Positions 13,552 to 21,408 of a stretch of DNA of 23,155 bases are shown one piece after another. The notes under the pieces were generated by a model. It made no database searches. It saw nothing but the letters and a program-made list of their open reading frames with translations, and was not told the origin of the DNA. This stretch comes from a virus, in the IMG/VR virus record IMGVR_UViG_3300017752_000176, positions 1-23,155 of that record, one strand, 5' to 3'. The position numbers and the translations under genes are program-made. Within the stretch, counting starts at the first letter, position 1, and the number at the start of each line of letters is the position of its first letter.

Positions 13552-16500
13552 TTATTCTAAAGTAATCGGTAAAAACATTTCTTCATTTGAATTAAATGTG
13601 TCAAAGTAATCGCCCGTAGAACCCGCACTAACACTAGGGGTTGGTGTTATAGTTGGTGTTATGCTTGGTGTCGGGGTAACTGTTGCTGTTGGAGTTGGAG
13701 TGGGAGATGGGCATACTCCTAACACATTTATAGTACCGCGCATACCTGCATGATTTTCGCACTGATATTGATACTTGTCAATTGCTTCATCGCAAGGCAC
13801 TTGCCATGTTAAGGAGTATGTATGATCTTCATATGGACCCTCAGTTAAATCTGTTTTTACTACTCCAGAGAGTGGAGCCATAGCTTGGCCTAAGTCGTTA
13901 TAATTAGTTATCTTAAGCGGATGAGATAAGAGGTTTGGTTCATCACCGGTAACAAATATTGTTAATGTTTCTCCGCGATTAACATCAATGCATCCAAATA
14001 AACCACCATTACCGCTTGAATCACTTGTAGTATATTTATACTCTGAATGACCAGGACTAATATATTCAGATTCTACTGTTATAGTTAAAGGCGATGATAC
14101 ACACCCCAACTTTGTAGGAGTTGCAGTTGGAGTTGGAGTGGTTGAAGGCGTTGGAGTTATACTTGGAGTAGGGTAAAATGATTCACAAACTACTGGATTA
14201 AACTCTAAATTATTGTTTCCGCCCATGTATCCATGGTTATAACATTCGTAAGACAAAGAGCCACCAAATTCGCTTCCTATATTTAATGTTACGTTGCCAT
14301 AGTAAAAATTATGAACTCTCGAATCATTACCTGATGCATAAACTGATTGTTTTGACCCAAATAAAGAGTCGCCAGTATAGCTAAAATCTGAATAACTTCC
14401 AGTAATATCACCTATGTATTCATCATAAAATGCAATTGGGTGCTCAATAGGCACATTTAAGAATTTAAACTCTCCGTTACCCATATAATGTTTCGATTCC
14501 TTATTATTAAATATATACTTACCATCTTGAATTGACACATTATTTTGGCCAGACAAGCAATTATATACTACGGTTGAAGGAGTTATAGTGGGCGTTGGAG
14601 TAACTGGTGGTGTCGAACTTGGTGTTGGGGTTGGACTAGGTGTTACTGGGTCAAAAGTTTTTAATAAACTAAAAAATAAAGACCCAGATTTATAAAAAGT
14701 TAAAGTTAATTCTCTGTTACTCGCAAGAGAAATGACAATTTGACCTCCAGATGAACTAATGGATTGTTGATTTGAAGTTCCGTAATCCCAAAGTAAGGAG
14801 CCGTTATCTTCTTTAACAACAAAACCTTGACCTCCTATCGTTAAAGTAGCTTCAACATTTGAACCTAAAACTTGAATGTATTGTTCGTTAGAGAGTTCGT
14901 ATATGTCGATAGATTTATTTTCTCCGTTTTGCAGCGAATTTACAATACTCAAAGATTTTAACCCTAATATAGCGCTTCCGTTTTTAATTTTATAAAAATA
15001 TAATTGAAACTCTACTCCAGAATCTAAAGTTACATTAACTTTGTCTTGAATGTTTAAAGTTGTGGATTGTGAGCTACCAAAATCAAAAGTAATTCTTTTG
15101 CTGCTTGGTTCATACTTTAATGTTATTGGAGTTTCATCTATAACGATTTGTTTTTGCCATCCATGCAATTCGTACAGCTCGAAGAATTTTATTCGCGAGA
15201 AATCTGAAGAGTAGTACTTGTGTAGGTCAGGATTATCTTCGTTACCAAAATATAAATCTACAGTTGGGTAATCATCGCACAGCAAACCGTGCATTCTTGG
15301 CATTCTTATATTGATCCATCCATCTGGATCTTCTTTTTGCACACCGCAGTACTCTAATCTATTTTCGGGTAAAAATCTTAACCTTTTAATGGTTTCACCT
15401 TCTTTTAATTCAAATATTATTTTATGGCTGTGATTTCTATACCACCAACCCTTTACATTGGTTCTTCCTCCTTGTCTTACTTTGTATCTAAAAATACAAT
15501 ATGGATTATCTTGAGTTAAAATAATTTCCATTTTTTTCATATCATGAATTTCATCAAGCTCAATATTTAGCAAACTCATATTCTGCATGTAAACCTTGTC
15601 GAAAGTAGTGTTCATCTTATGGTTCCATCGATAGTAATCTAAATTATAAGTAAATCCTATTGATGAGCCATCAATCACTTTATTCCAACCGTGATCCAAT
15701 CTCCAGCTCGTAATAACTTCGTTGTTATCGAAAGTTGAATAACTCGGAAAGTATTTATAGTCTTCTTGAGTATAATACCTCCAATCTCTATAATAGCATT
15801 GATAAGAGGAATAGACGCTTGAGTTATCATTTGGTCTTGCGGGAGGAGCTAAGAATATATTATCACTATCTGATCCAGGCCCTTTGTACCATGTGTAAGT
15901 ACAATCACTGTGATGTGAAGATTGGCCTATGTAACAATTAATTCCCTCCTGACCAAGATGTGAAATATAATTTTTGTTTTTAAAATCCCTAATCGTAAAC
16001 CTACTGTAAGTGCCATAGCCCGCGTTACTTTGTTCTACATTTTTTGCGGCGCTTCTAAACGTAGGAAAAGCCGGCATTGTAGAGTAGGAAGCCAAGTCTA
16101 AAGTTGGGTCATCGCTTAATGGTATTGGTATTGGATCCAATAATGGAGTAGAGTCATCAATGTCAGGTATACCGTCATTATCGCTATCCAATAGTGTTGA
16201 AGTTGGGGTAATACTTGGAGTAATACTTGGAGTGATTGTTGGAGTGGCTGTATTACTTGGAGTGATTGTTGGAGTGGCTGTATTACTTGGAGTGATTGTT
16301 GGAGTGGCTGTATTACTTGGAGTGATTGTTGGAGTGGCTGTATTACTTGGAGTAATTGTTGAAGTAACTGTATTGGTTGGAGTAATTGTTGGAGTAACTG
16401 TATTCGTTGGGGTAATTGTTAGAGTAACTGTATTCGTTGGGGTAATTGTTGGGGTGACTGTATTCGTTGGAGTAATTGTTGGAGTAACTGTATTACTTGG

Positions 16501-17142
16501 AGTAATGCTTGGCGTCGGAAGCGTATCTTCACCCGCATTATAAACAACTTCCTCTAATTGCACAAAACTAACATGATCAGGACTTCCACTAATATAATCA
16601 ATACTGCTTAAATCTACTCCAGACAAAAATAAATCTGTACCTTCAGACTTAAACAGTAGTGATGTGCTTAATGATGTAGATTTGCCTTGATTGTATAGTG
16701 ATAATATTTTATTATTTTCTCCATTGTAAAAATCTACTTTTACATATTGTTCTGCATCACCTTCAGTGATAAAGGATAATGTACTAGACATTCTGTATGT
16801 ATTACCAATAATAAGATTATTAAAAGTTAAATCGTTAATAATTGAATTAGAGCTATACGATGCAGTTAAATATTTTGTCTCGAAATTTAAATTCAACTCA
16901 CTACTCGACCCACCACCAACTCCATCAAGAAATCCATAATCTGTAAGATCACTTGCGATCTTTTCGATGCCTGTGAAATGTATACCGCTTTCGTTATCGT
17001 TTACTACAAGATAATCTCCACTGTGACCTTGGTAACCTGAGGGGGTGTCTTGTATTCCAGTGATTGTAATGTCCTGTAAGCTCTGACGTACAGCTGAACC
17101 CATTTCAGAGTATATATTTAACATTTGTTGTGGTGTCATCAT
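13552..17142 (-). CDS. Large modular fibre protein with cupredoxin-like domains
   Basis: A 1196-residue adhesin-like protein. N-terminal module: residues 30-71 carry the DTPSGYQGHSGDYL unit shared with the other three fibre genes. Then comes a beta-rich part (81-205), a Pro/Thr linker of nine decapeptides (217-306), and a calcium-binding type DSDNDGIPDIDD loop at 319-330, as in thrombospondin-3 repeats. A large unassigned beta-rich region (345-830) is rich in Tyr and Trp. Two Pro/Thr-separated domains follow with a full type-1 copper ligand set: His901, Cys967, His970, Met973, and His1074, Cys1128, His1131, Met1134. A final Pro/Thr stretch (1144-1170) and short tail end the protein. It is probably the outermost part of a tail or head fibre. 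It starts 4 bases after the previous stop, without a Shine-Dalgarno. Confidence 0.78.
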   Translation of the reverse strand: MMTPQQMLNIYSEMGSAVRQSLQDITITGIQDTPSGYQGHSGDYLVVNDNESGIHFTGIEKIASDLTDYGFLDGVGGGSSSELNLNFETKYLTASYSSNSIINDLTFNNLIIGNTYRMSSTLSFITEGDAEQYVKVDFYNGENNKILSLYNQGKSTSLSTSLLFKSEGTDLFLSGVDLSSIDYISGSPDHVSFVQLEEVVYNAGEDTLPTPSITPSNTVTPTITPTNTVTPTITPTNTVTLTITPTNTVTPTITPTNTVTSTITPSNTATPTITPSNTATPTITPSNTATPTITPSNTATPTITPSITPSITPTSTLLDSDNDGIPDIDDSTPLLDPIPIPLSDDPTLDLASYSTMPAFPTFRSAAKNVEQSNAGYGTYSRFTIRDFKNKNYISHLGQEGINCYIGQSSHHSDCTYTWYKGPGSDSDNIFLAPPARPNDNSSVYSSYQCYYRDWRYYTQEDYKYFPSYSTFDNNEVITSWRLDHGWNKVIDGSSIGFTYNLDYYRWNHKMNTTFDKVYMQNMSLLNIELDEIHDMKKMEIILTQDNPYCIFRYKVRQGGRTNVKGWWYRNHSHKIIFELKEGETIKRLRFLPENRLEYCGVQKEDPDGWINIRMPRMHGLLCDDYPTVDLYFGNEDNPDLHKYYSSDFSRIKFFELYELHGWQKQIVIDETPITLKYEPSSKRITFDFGSSQSTTLNIQDKVNVTLDSGVEFQLYFYKIKNGSAILGLKSLSIVNSLQNGENKSIDIYELSNEQYIQVLGSNVEATLTIGGQGFVVKEDNGSLLWDYGTSNQQSISSSGGQIVISLASNRELTLTFYKSGSLFFSLLKTFDPVTPSPTPTPSSTPPVTPTPTITPSTVVYNCLSGQNNVSIQDGKYIFNNKESKHYMGNGEFKFLNVPIEHPIAFYDEYIGDITGSYSDFSYTGDSLFGSKQSVYASGNDSRVHNFYYGNVTLNIGSEFGGSLSYECYNHGYMGGNNNLEFNPVVCESFYPTPSITPTPSTTPTPTATPTKLGCVSSPLTITVESEYISPGHSEYKYTTSDSSGNGGLFGCIDVNRGETLTIFVTGDEPNLLSHPLKITNYNDLGQAMAPLSGVVKTDLTEGPYEDHTYSLTWQVPCDEAIDKYQYQCENHAGMRGTINVLGVCPSPTPTPTATVTPTPSITPTITPTPSVSAGSTGDYFDTFNSNEEMFLPITLE
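16231..16500 (-). repeat. 30-bp tandem repeat, nine copies (Pro/Thr linker)
   Basis: Nine contiguous 30-bp units encode decapeptides of the type NTVTPTITPT / NTATPTITPS. The four units at 16231-16350 are identical at the DNA level; the five at 16351-16500 have diverged by a few bases each. In frame with the fibre gene, so copy-number change alters linker length without a frameshift. Confidence 0.95.
16933..17050 (-). repeat. 118-bp fibre module, copy in the 1196-residue fibre gene
   Basis: One of four dispersed, similar copies that lie near the start of each fibre gene. This copy encodes DTPSGYQGHSGDYL through DLTDYGF. By eye it is about 90% identical in DNA to the copy at 21188-21305. Confidence 0.9.
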
Positions 17143-17146
17143 AATA

Positions 17147-18931
17147 TTAGTTACAGTTAAATACTCCAGTTATAGATAAATCCTTATTAAATGTTACTTG
17201 AGCATTAGATGGATTCGAGCTATTAGATATCAAACTTTGTTCACTTGTTTTCCACTCTACAAATTGGCATGAGCTTTCATCTAATTGACCTCGAGGACTG
17301 GAAAGTGAGCTAGACACTAAAGTGTTATAGTCAGTAGAGCTAAACATAAATAAATCAAGATTATTTTTTGGAAAAACAGTAGTTTGAGAGGAAAATAGAT
17401 TATCAACATAACCCAAAGCAGGGTTGGCTTGTATTTCGCCTTTTGTAAATAATGTATTTAAATCTCCAGGTACACCCATTTCTAGTAGTGTATGTTTTAT
17501 TGGATTAGTGTTATTTTGTAATAAAATGTATTTACCATTACCAAAAATTCGATTACCTATTGTCTTTAATGAACCAAATGAATCAAGGTCAACTACAGCG
17601 CTAGGTTCAGGCAGAAATTCATCTACCACTTGATTGGGCGTCGTTGGGCTATGAGGCATATTTCCAGGTAAAAGGTAAGGTGTTTCTAAGTCGTAACTAA
17701 CTAGGTAGCTGAGTTTATCATCAGTGTCATTGGCATAATTCTTTTTAAACAATACTATTAATGTGCTTCCATTGTTTGTGAAGTTCATAGATACAAGATC
17801 ATATCTCTTGTTATGGGCATACCATCTCTGGTAATACCCAAAATAAGAATCTTGTGAGTTGCCTACTGCATTCCTCGCATACCAATCGTTATTTGGGTTG
17901 ATAGAATACAAGTCACCAGGTGTATCTAAAGTTTTTCTTTCTATACCTCCATGATAATAAACATATACAACTGAAGGGTCATCTGTTGTTACTACCCCCA
18001 ATCTTCCAGCTAAATTAGGATAATACTGGTTACTACTTTCAGATCGAATTTGTTTAAATTTTGATCTTGTGCCAGTACTTAAATCGTATGGTTGAGTAAA
18101 TAAATACTCATGAACATACAAGCTTTGATAACCAAATCCAATAGCTCGTAATCCATCTTCTGAGAAATGCATGTCTGATATTTGAGAGGGATAATTTATA
18201 AATTCGTCTCTCAAACGCATTGATTGTGGATTAAATTGATTGTATGGATCAGAGTTGTTTAAAGTAAATACTTGAGTAGCTGTAGGTGAATCGTAGTGAA
18301 CTTGAGGGTGTAATACGCTATCTGGAGCAATTGCCCATTGATAATCGGACTCAGCGAAATTCAATTTTATTGAGTCATCTGGCACTCCTTGAAATTCAGT
18401 AAATAAGCAAGCTTCGTGTAATTGTGGAGAACTTAACCCTTGCAAGGAAAGAGAAAATGTATTGCTAGCATTTTCAGTGATTACTTCATCTTTGTAAATG
18501 ATATAATTTGTCTTATCTTCTAGCGAAGCTACACAGCCTGGTAGGCCGTCAGATTCGCCTGGGGGTAATGTAGTGATCGTATCTTGTTTAATGATTTTTG
18601 TCCATTCGCCATCGCATGAATGATACAGTTCACATCCAGAGGCTACTATTTTACCGTCGTTTTCTGTGGCATCTGGCAAATCGGTATATTTTGGTATATC
18701 TGAACTACTTCCTCCAAAACCATAATCTGTTAGGTCGCTTGCAATCTTTTCGATACCTGTGAAATGTATGCCTGTTTCACTGTCATTAATCACAAGATAT
18801 TCGCCACTGTGACCTTGATAATCTGTTGGTGTATCATGTAAGCCAGAAAAATACAATTGACCGCTAACATAAGTTCTAATAACTGAACCCATGTCCGACA
18901 TGGCTTGTATATGTGAACTTACTTTACTCAT
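17147..18931 (-). CDS. Fibre/adhesin family protein
   Basis: A 594-residue member of the fibre family. It has the N-terminal DTPTDYQGHSGEYL module (32-72), then a paired-cysteine module with GCELYHSCDGEW at 99-110 that is nearly identical to the one in the right-edge gene. A module starting PGCVASLED (131) continues to DYQWAI (196). An insert of about 350 residues (205-550) has scattered propeller-like strands (MHFSEDGLRAIGFG, VSMNFTNNGSTLIVLF). The C-terminus is a divergent InlB/Listeria-Bacteroides-type repeat, CQFVEW to LSITGVFNC (555-593). It is probably a receptor-binding or virion-decorating fibre. The insert falls between the YQWA motif and the InlB-like repeat, unlike in its neighbour. 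The downstream fibre gene starts 4 bases after this stop. Confidence 0.72.
   Translation of the reverse strand: MSKVSSHIQAMSDMGSVIRTYVSGQLYFSGLHDTPTDYQGHSGEYLVINDSETGIHFTGIEKIASDLTDYGFGGSSSDIPKYTDLPDATENDGKIVASGCELYHSCDGEWTKIIKQDTITTLPPGESDGLPGCVASLEDKTNYIIYKDEVITENASNTFSLSLQGLSSPQLHEACLFTEFQGVPDDSIKLNFAESDYQWAIAPDSVLHPQVHYDSPTATQVFTLNNSDPYNQFNPQSMRLRDEFINYPSQISDMHFSEDGLRAIGFGYQSLYVHEYLFTQPYDLSTGTRSKFKQIRSESSNQYYPNLAGRLGVVTTDDPSVVYVYYHGGIERKTLDTPGDLYSINPNNDWYARNAVGNSQDSYFGYYQRWYAHNKRYDLVSMNFTNNGSTLIVLFKKNYANDTDDKLSYLVSYDLETPYLLPGNMPHSPTTPNQVVDEFLPEPSAVVDLDSFGSLKTIGNRIFGNGKYILLQNNTNPIKHTLLEMGVPGDLNTLFTKGEIQANPALGYVDNLFSSQTTVFPKNNLDLFMFSSTDYNTLVSSSLSSPRGQLDESSCQFVEWKTSEQSLISNSSNPSNAQVTFNKDLSITGVFNCN
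18720..18837 (-). repeat. 118-bp fibre module, copy in the 594-residue fibre gene
   Basis: Encodes DTPTDYQGHSGEYL through DLTDYGF. It is the most diverged of the four copies in its second half (VINDSETG instead of VNDNESG). Confidence 0.88.
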
Positions 18932-18936
18932 CTCAA

Positions 18937-21393
18937 TTAAATTACACTAAAGTTTCCGGTTATCGAGGTTGAATCTGTGATTATTAAAGTGGTTTCTAAA
19001 CTGTTTGGATCAGCGAAATTTCCACCCGTCCATCCGTCAAATGTACAATTTGTACTAGGAAAAGCTTGCACAGTAATTTGTGTATCTGTGGGAAATAAGC
19101 CCCATTTGTATCCAGTATCTTTTATTCTTACGACCCCACAAGAAGAAATGTTTGAGTTATCGGATATTGTTCCTCCGCTCACCAAATTTGTTGAACATTC
19201 CTCTGTGAAGTAAAATTCATCATCACTCGATTCATTATAACCTACATAACCAATAATACTATTTAATTCTGGATTTGGCTGTTTAGACATTGTGTATCCA
19301 CCGTGCAAGGCAGCGGGGGAACTACTACTACTGTGGAATTGTTTTGATATTTTTGTCCAGCCAGACCCCGTCCACTTAGCGAAATTCATATTAGTCGTAT
19401 AACTCGATTCTGGGCGCATAGGTCGACTAGCTAACATTAACAATGTACCATCCTCGGATATACCTCCTTGTTGTGTATTGTTATTCAAAGATCCATCTAT
19501 TGGTTTTGAAAAGTTAAATCCAAATGTACCTTCATCAAACAATAAGTCTCCAAGTCTATTCCAAGATTCTCCATTCCATGTTATTACTCCAACAGGTCCA
19601 GTTATACGATCAACAAAACTAATTGTTCTTTGTGCAGGAGTATAATAATTGTGATTTGAATTAAATGACAGTGAATCTGGTAATTGATAAAGTATAGCAT
19701 TTCCATCTCTACTTAAATCAAAAGTCATTCCTAAATGAATAGATATAGGTAAACTCCAATCAATTCCTCCTGTTATTACCGCTTCTTGTATGCCAAGATC
19801 AAAGGAGCTTACATTTTCTTTTTCAGACCAAATGTTCTGAGAGTCTCTACGAAATACTTTTATTCCATGAAAATAAGCCGTCCTAGTATTAGAATCTGGC
19901 TGTCCAGTTGGGTTGCTATTGCTAACTCCACCTACATCGTAACTTAAATTCCCCCCTATGCTGTATCCACACTTTACAGCAATGGTACTGCCATCTTTAC
20001 TTAACTTTAAATCTTGAAAGCCTATACCGTTAAATGTTTGAATTAAATTCCAAACTTGAGTAGATTCGTTATAATTGTATATAAATAAAGCTTTAGGGTT
20101 TGTATCAAAATAATTATGAAGAAAAGAAACCGCTAAAGTTTTACCGTCTCCGCTTAATTGAACATTTATTAACCTTTCCTCAATGTCATTGTAGCCTTCA
20201 TTATTAGAAAAATAATCACTGTTTGTTAGAGGCAATTCTATTACATGTTTTTCTGTAGTGCTATTGGTGTCTAAATTTAATTCGAATATAACTATCGCAC
20301 CATGACCACCATTTGTATTTGAAAAACGGGGCTCTACCGCTGCAACAATTGTTCCATCATCATTCATTGAAATTGACCTACCCCAAAGGTCAGTAGCTAT
20401 ACTAGGTTTTAATTCTGCTATATGATTTGCTAATTGAAGCGATCCATTACTAGCATTAATTTTCAAGACATCTACAAATGGAGTTGAAATCCCTTCGTCA
20501 TCGCCCCATCCAAAAGCTATAACTGTTCCACTTCTATTAAACTCACAAGAAACTCCAGGCCCCCTCAATTTATAAAGGTTTCCTCTTCGATTGCCCCAAG
20601 TTGTATTGCTTCCTCGTATTTGATTAGTTTCTTGTTGAACAGCGCAGGATAAAAAATTATAGCTATTCGTAATATTCTGCCAAGTTCCTTCAGAACTGGT
20701 ATCATTTGATTGTCCGTCAATATTTTGAAATGTACAGACTTCGTGCAGTACATCGTCTGTGGTTTGACCGTTTAAGCTAGCTTGTAATATTAAGGATGAA
20801 TTTTCATTTAATACAGTGTCCGTGTAGTCTATGTATTGCAATGATTCTCCTGCAGTTGTAACACAAGCAGGATATAAAGTTTGCTCAGCTTCTGATAAAG
20901 GTAATCTATCTATAGAAACTAATGGTTTCCATTCTCCATCGCAAGAGATATACAGCTCGCATCCAACTTGTACGATCTCTCCATCATAATCTATAGCTGG
21001 AACAGGTAAATCGTTAGAAGAATTATACTCTTTTGGTATAACTGGAATATCTTTAGCTATACCTGTAGAATCAATATACTCTAATCCAGTTTCAGTTGAC
21101 CTTAAATAGTATCCAGATTGATAATTTATCGGAGTATCATGCAAGCCAGTGAAGTCTGTAATGCTTTCACTATCATTACCTCCGAAACCATAATCTGTTA
21201 GATCACTTGCAATCTTTTCGATACCTGTGAAATGTATGCCGCTTTCGTTATCGTTAACTATGAGGTAATCTCCACTGTGTCCTTGGTAGCCTGTTGGGGT
21301 ATCTTTTAATTCAAAAAGTCCTGTTGGCACATAATCTTTTACTGCGAAAAGTAGATCTTCGATTCCTGCTAAGCTTTGTTTGGTTGATGACAT
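18937..21393 (-). CDS. Fibre/adhesin protein with propeller-like repeats
   Basis: An 818-residue fibre-family protein. It carries the shared DTPTGYQGHSGDYL module (31-70) plus a second, degenerate DTPINYQSGYYL unit (86-97), and the GCELYISCDGEW cysteine module (144-155). The PACVTT module (175) follows. Residues 279-656 hold at least six strand motifs of the form 'x-S-x-D-G-x-x-(I/L)-A': NRSGTVIAFG, NDDGTIVAAV, SGDGKTLAVS, SKDGSTIAVK, SRDGNAILYQ and SEDGTLLMLA. This is the pattern of a beta-propeller built from WD40-like blades, perhaps six or seven. The C-terminus (752-818) repeats the YKWGLF and InlB-like CTFDGW ... SITGNF pattern. It is probably host-surface or polysaccharide binding; no hydrolase residues are recognised. 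The start follows the right-edge gene stop by 15 bases. Confidence 0.74.
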   Translation of the reverse strand: MSSTKQSLAGIEDLLFAVKDYVPTGLFELKDTPTGYQGHSGDYLIVNDNESGIHFTGIEKIASDLTDYGFGGNDSESITDFTGLHDTPINYQSGYYLRSTETGLEYIDSTGIAKDIPVIPKEYNSSNDLPVPAIDYDGEIVQVGCELYISCDGEWKPLVSIDRLPLSEAEQTLYPACVTTAGESLQYIDYTDTVLNENSSLILQASLNGQTTDDVLHEVCTFQNIDGQSNDTSSEGTWQNITNSYNFLSCAVQQETNQIRGSNTTWGNRRGNLYKLRGPGVSCEFNRSGTVIAFGWGDDEGISTPFVDVLKINASNGSLQLANHIAELKPSIATDLWGRSISMNDDGTIVAAVEPRFSNTNGGHGAIVIFELNLDTNSTTEKHVIELPLTNSDYFSNNEGYNDIEERLINVQLSGDGKTLAVSFLHNYFDTNPKALFIYNYNESTQVWNLIQTFNGIGFQDLKLSKDGSTIAVKCGYSIGGNLSYDVGGVSNSNPTGQPDSNTRTAYFHGIKVFRRDSQNIWSEKENVSSFDLGIQEAVITGGIDWSLPISIHLGMTFDLSRDGNAILYQLPDSLSFNSNHNYYTPAQRTISFVDRITGPVGVITWNGESWNRLGDLLFDEGTFGFNFSKPIDGSLNNNTQQGGISEDGTLLMLASRPMRPESSYTTNMNFAKWTGSGWTKISKQFHSSSSSPAALHGGYTMSKQPNPELNSIIGYVGYNESSDDEFYFTEECSTNLVSGGTISDNSNISSCGVVRIKDTGYKWGLFPTDTQITVQAFPSTNCTFDGWTGGNFADPNSLETTLIITDSTSITGNFSVI
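21188..21305 (-). repeat. 118-bp fibre module, copy in the 818-residue fibre gene
   Basis: Encodes DTPTGYQGHSGDYL through DLTDYGF. It is closest to the copy at 16933-17050, sharing the NESGIHFTGIEKIASD wording with only scattered, mostly third-position DNA changes. Confidence 0.9.
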
Positions 21394-21408
21394 AATATTT
21401 ATTACACT

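Noticed and set aside
14025-15770. TATAAATA octamers (T4 late consensus) on the minus strand near 14034 and 15758
   Set aside because: Both lie in the middle of a long fibre coding region far from any start, so they are probably chance.
16231-16500. 30-bp repeats resembling a CRISPR array in unit size
   Set aside because: Units are contiguous with no spacers and lie in frame inside a long coding region.
16160-16543. Plus-strand open frame rich in Gly/Val/Leu that looks like a membrane or glycine-repeat protein
   Set aside because: It is the antisense reading of the 30-bp Pro/Thr repeat of the fibre gene; the repetitive composition is a by-product and no start signal is present.
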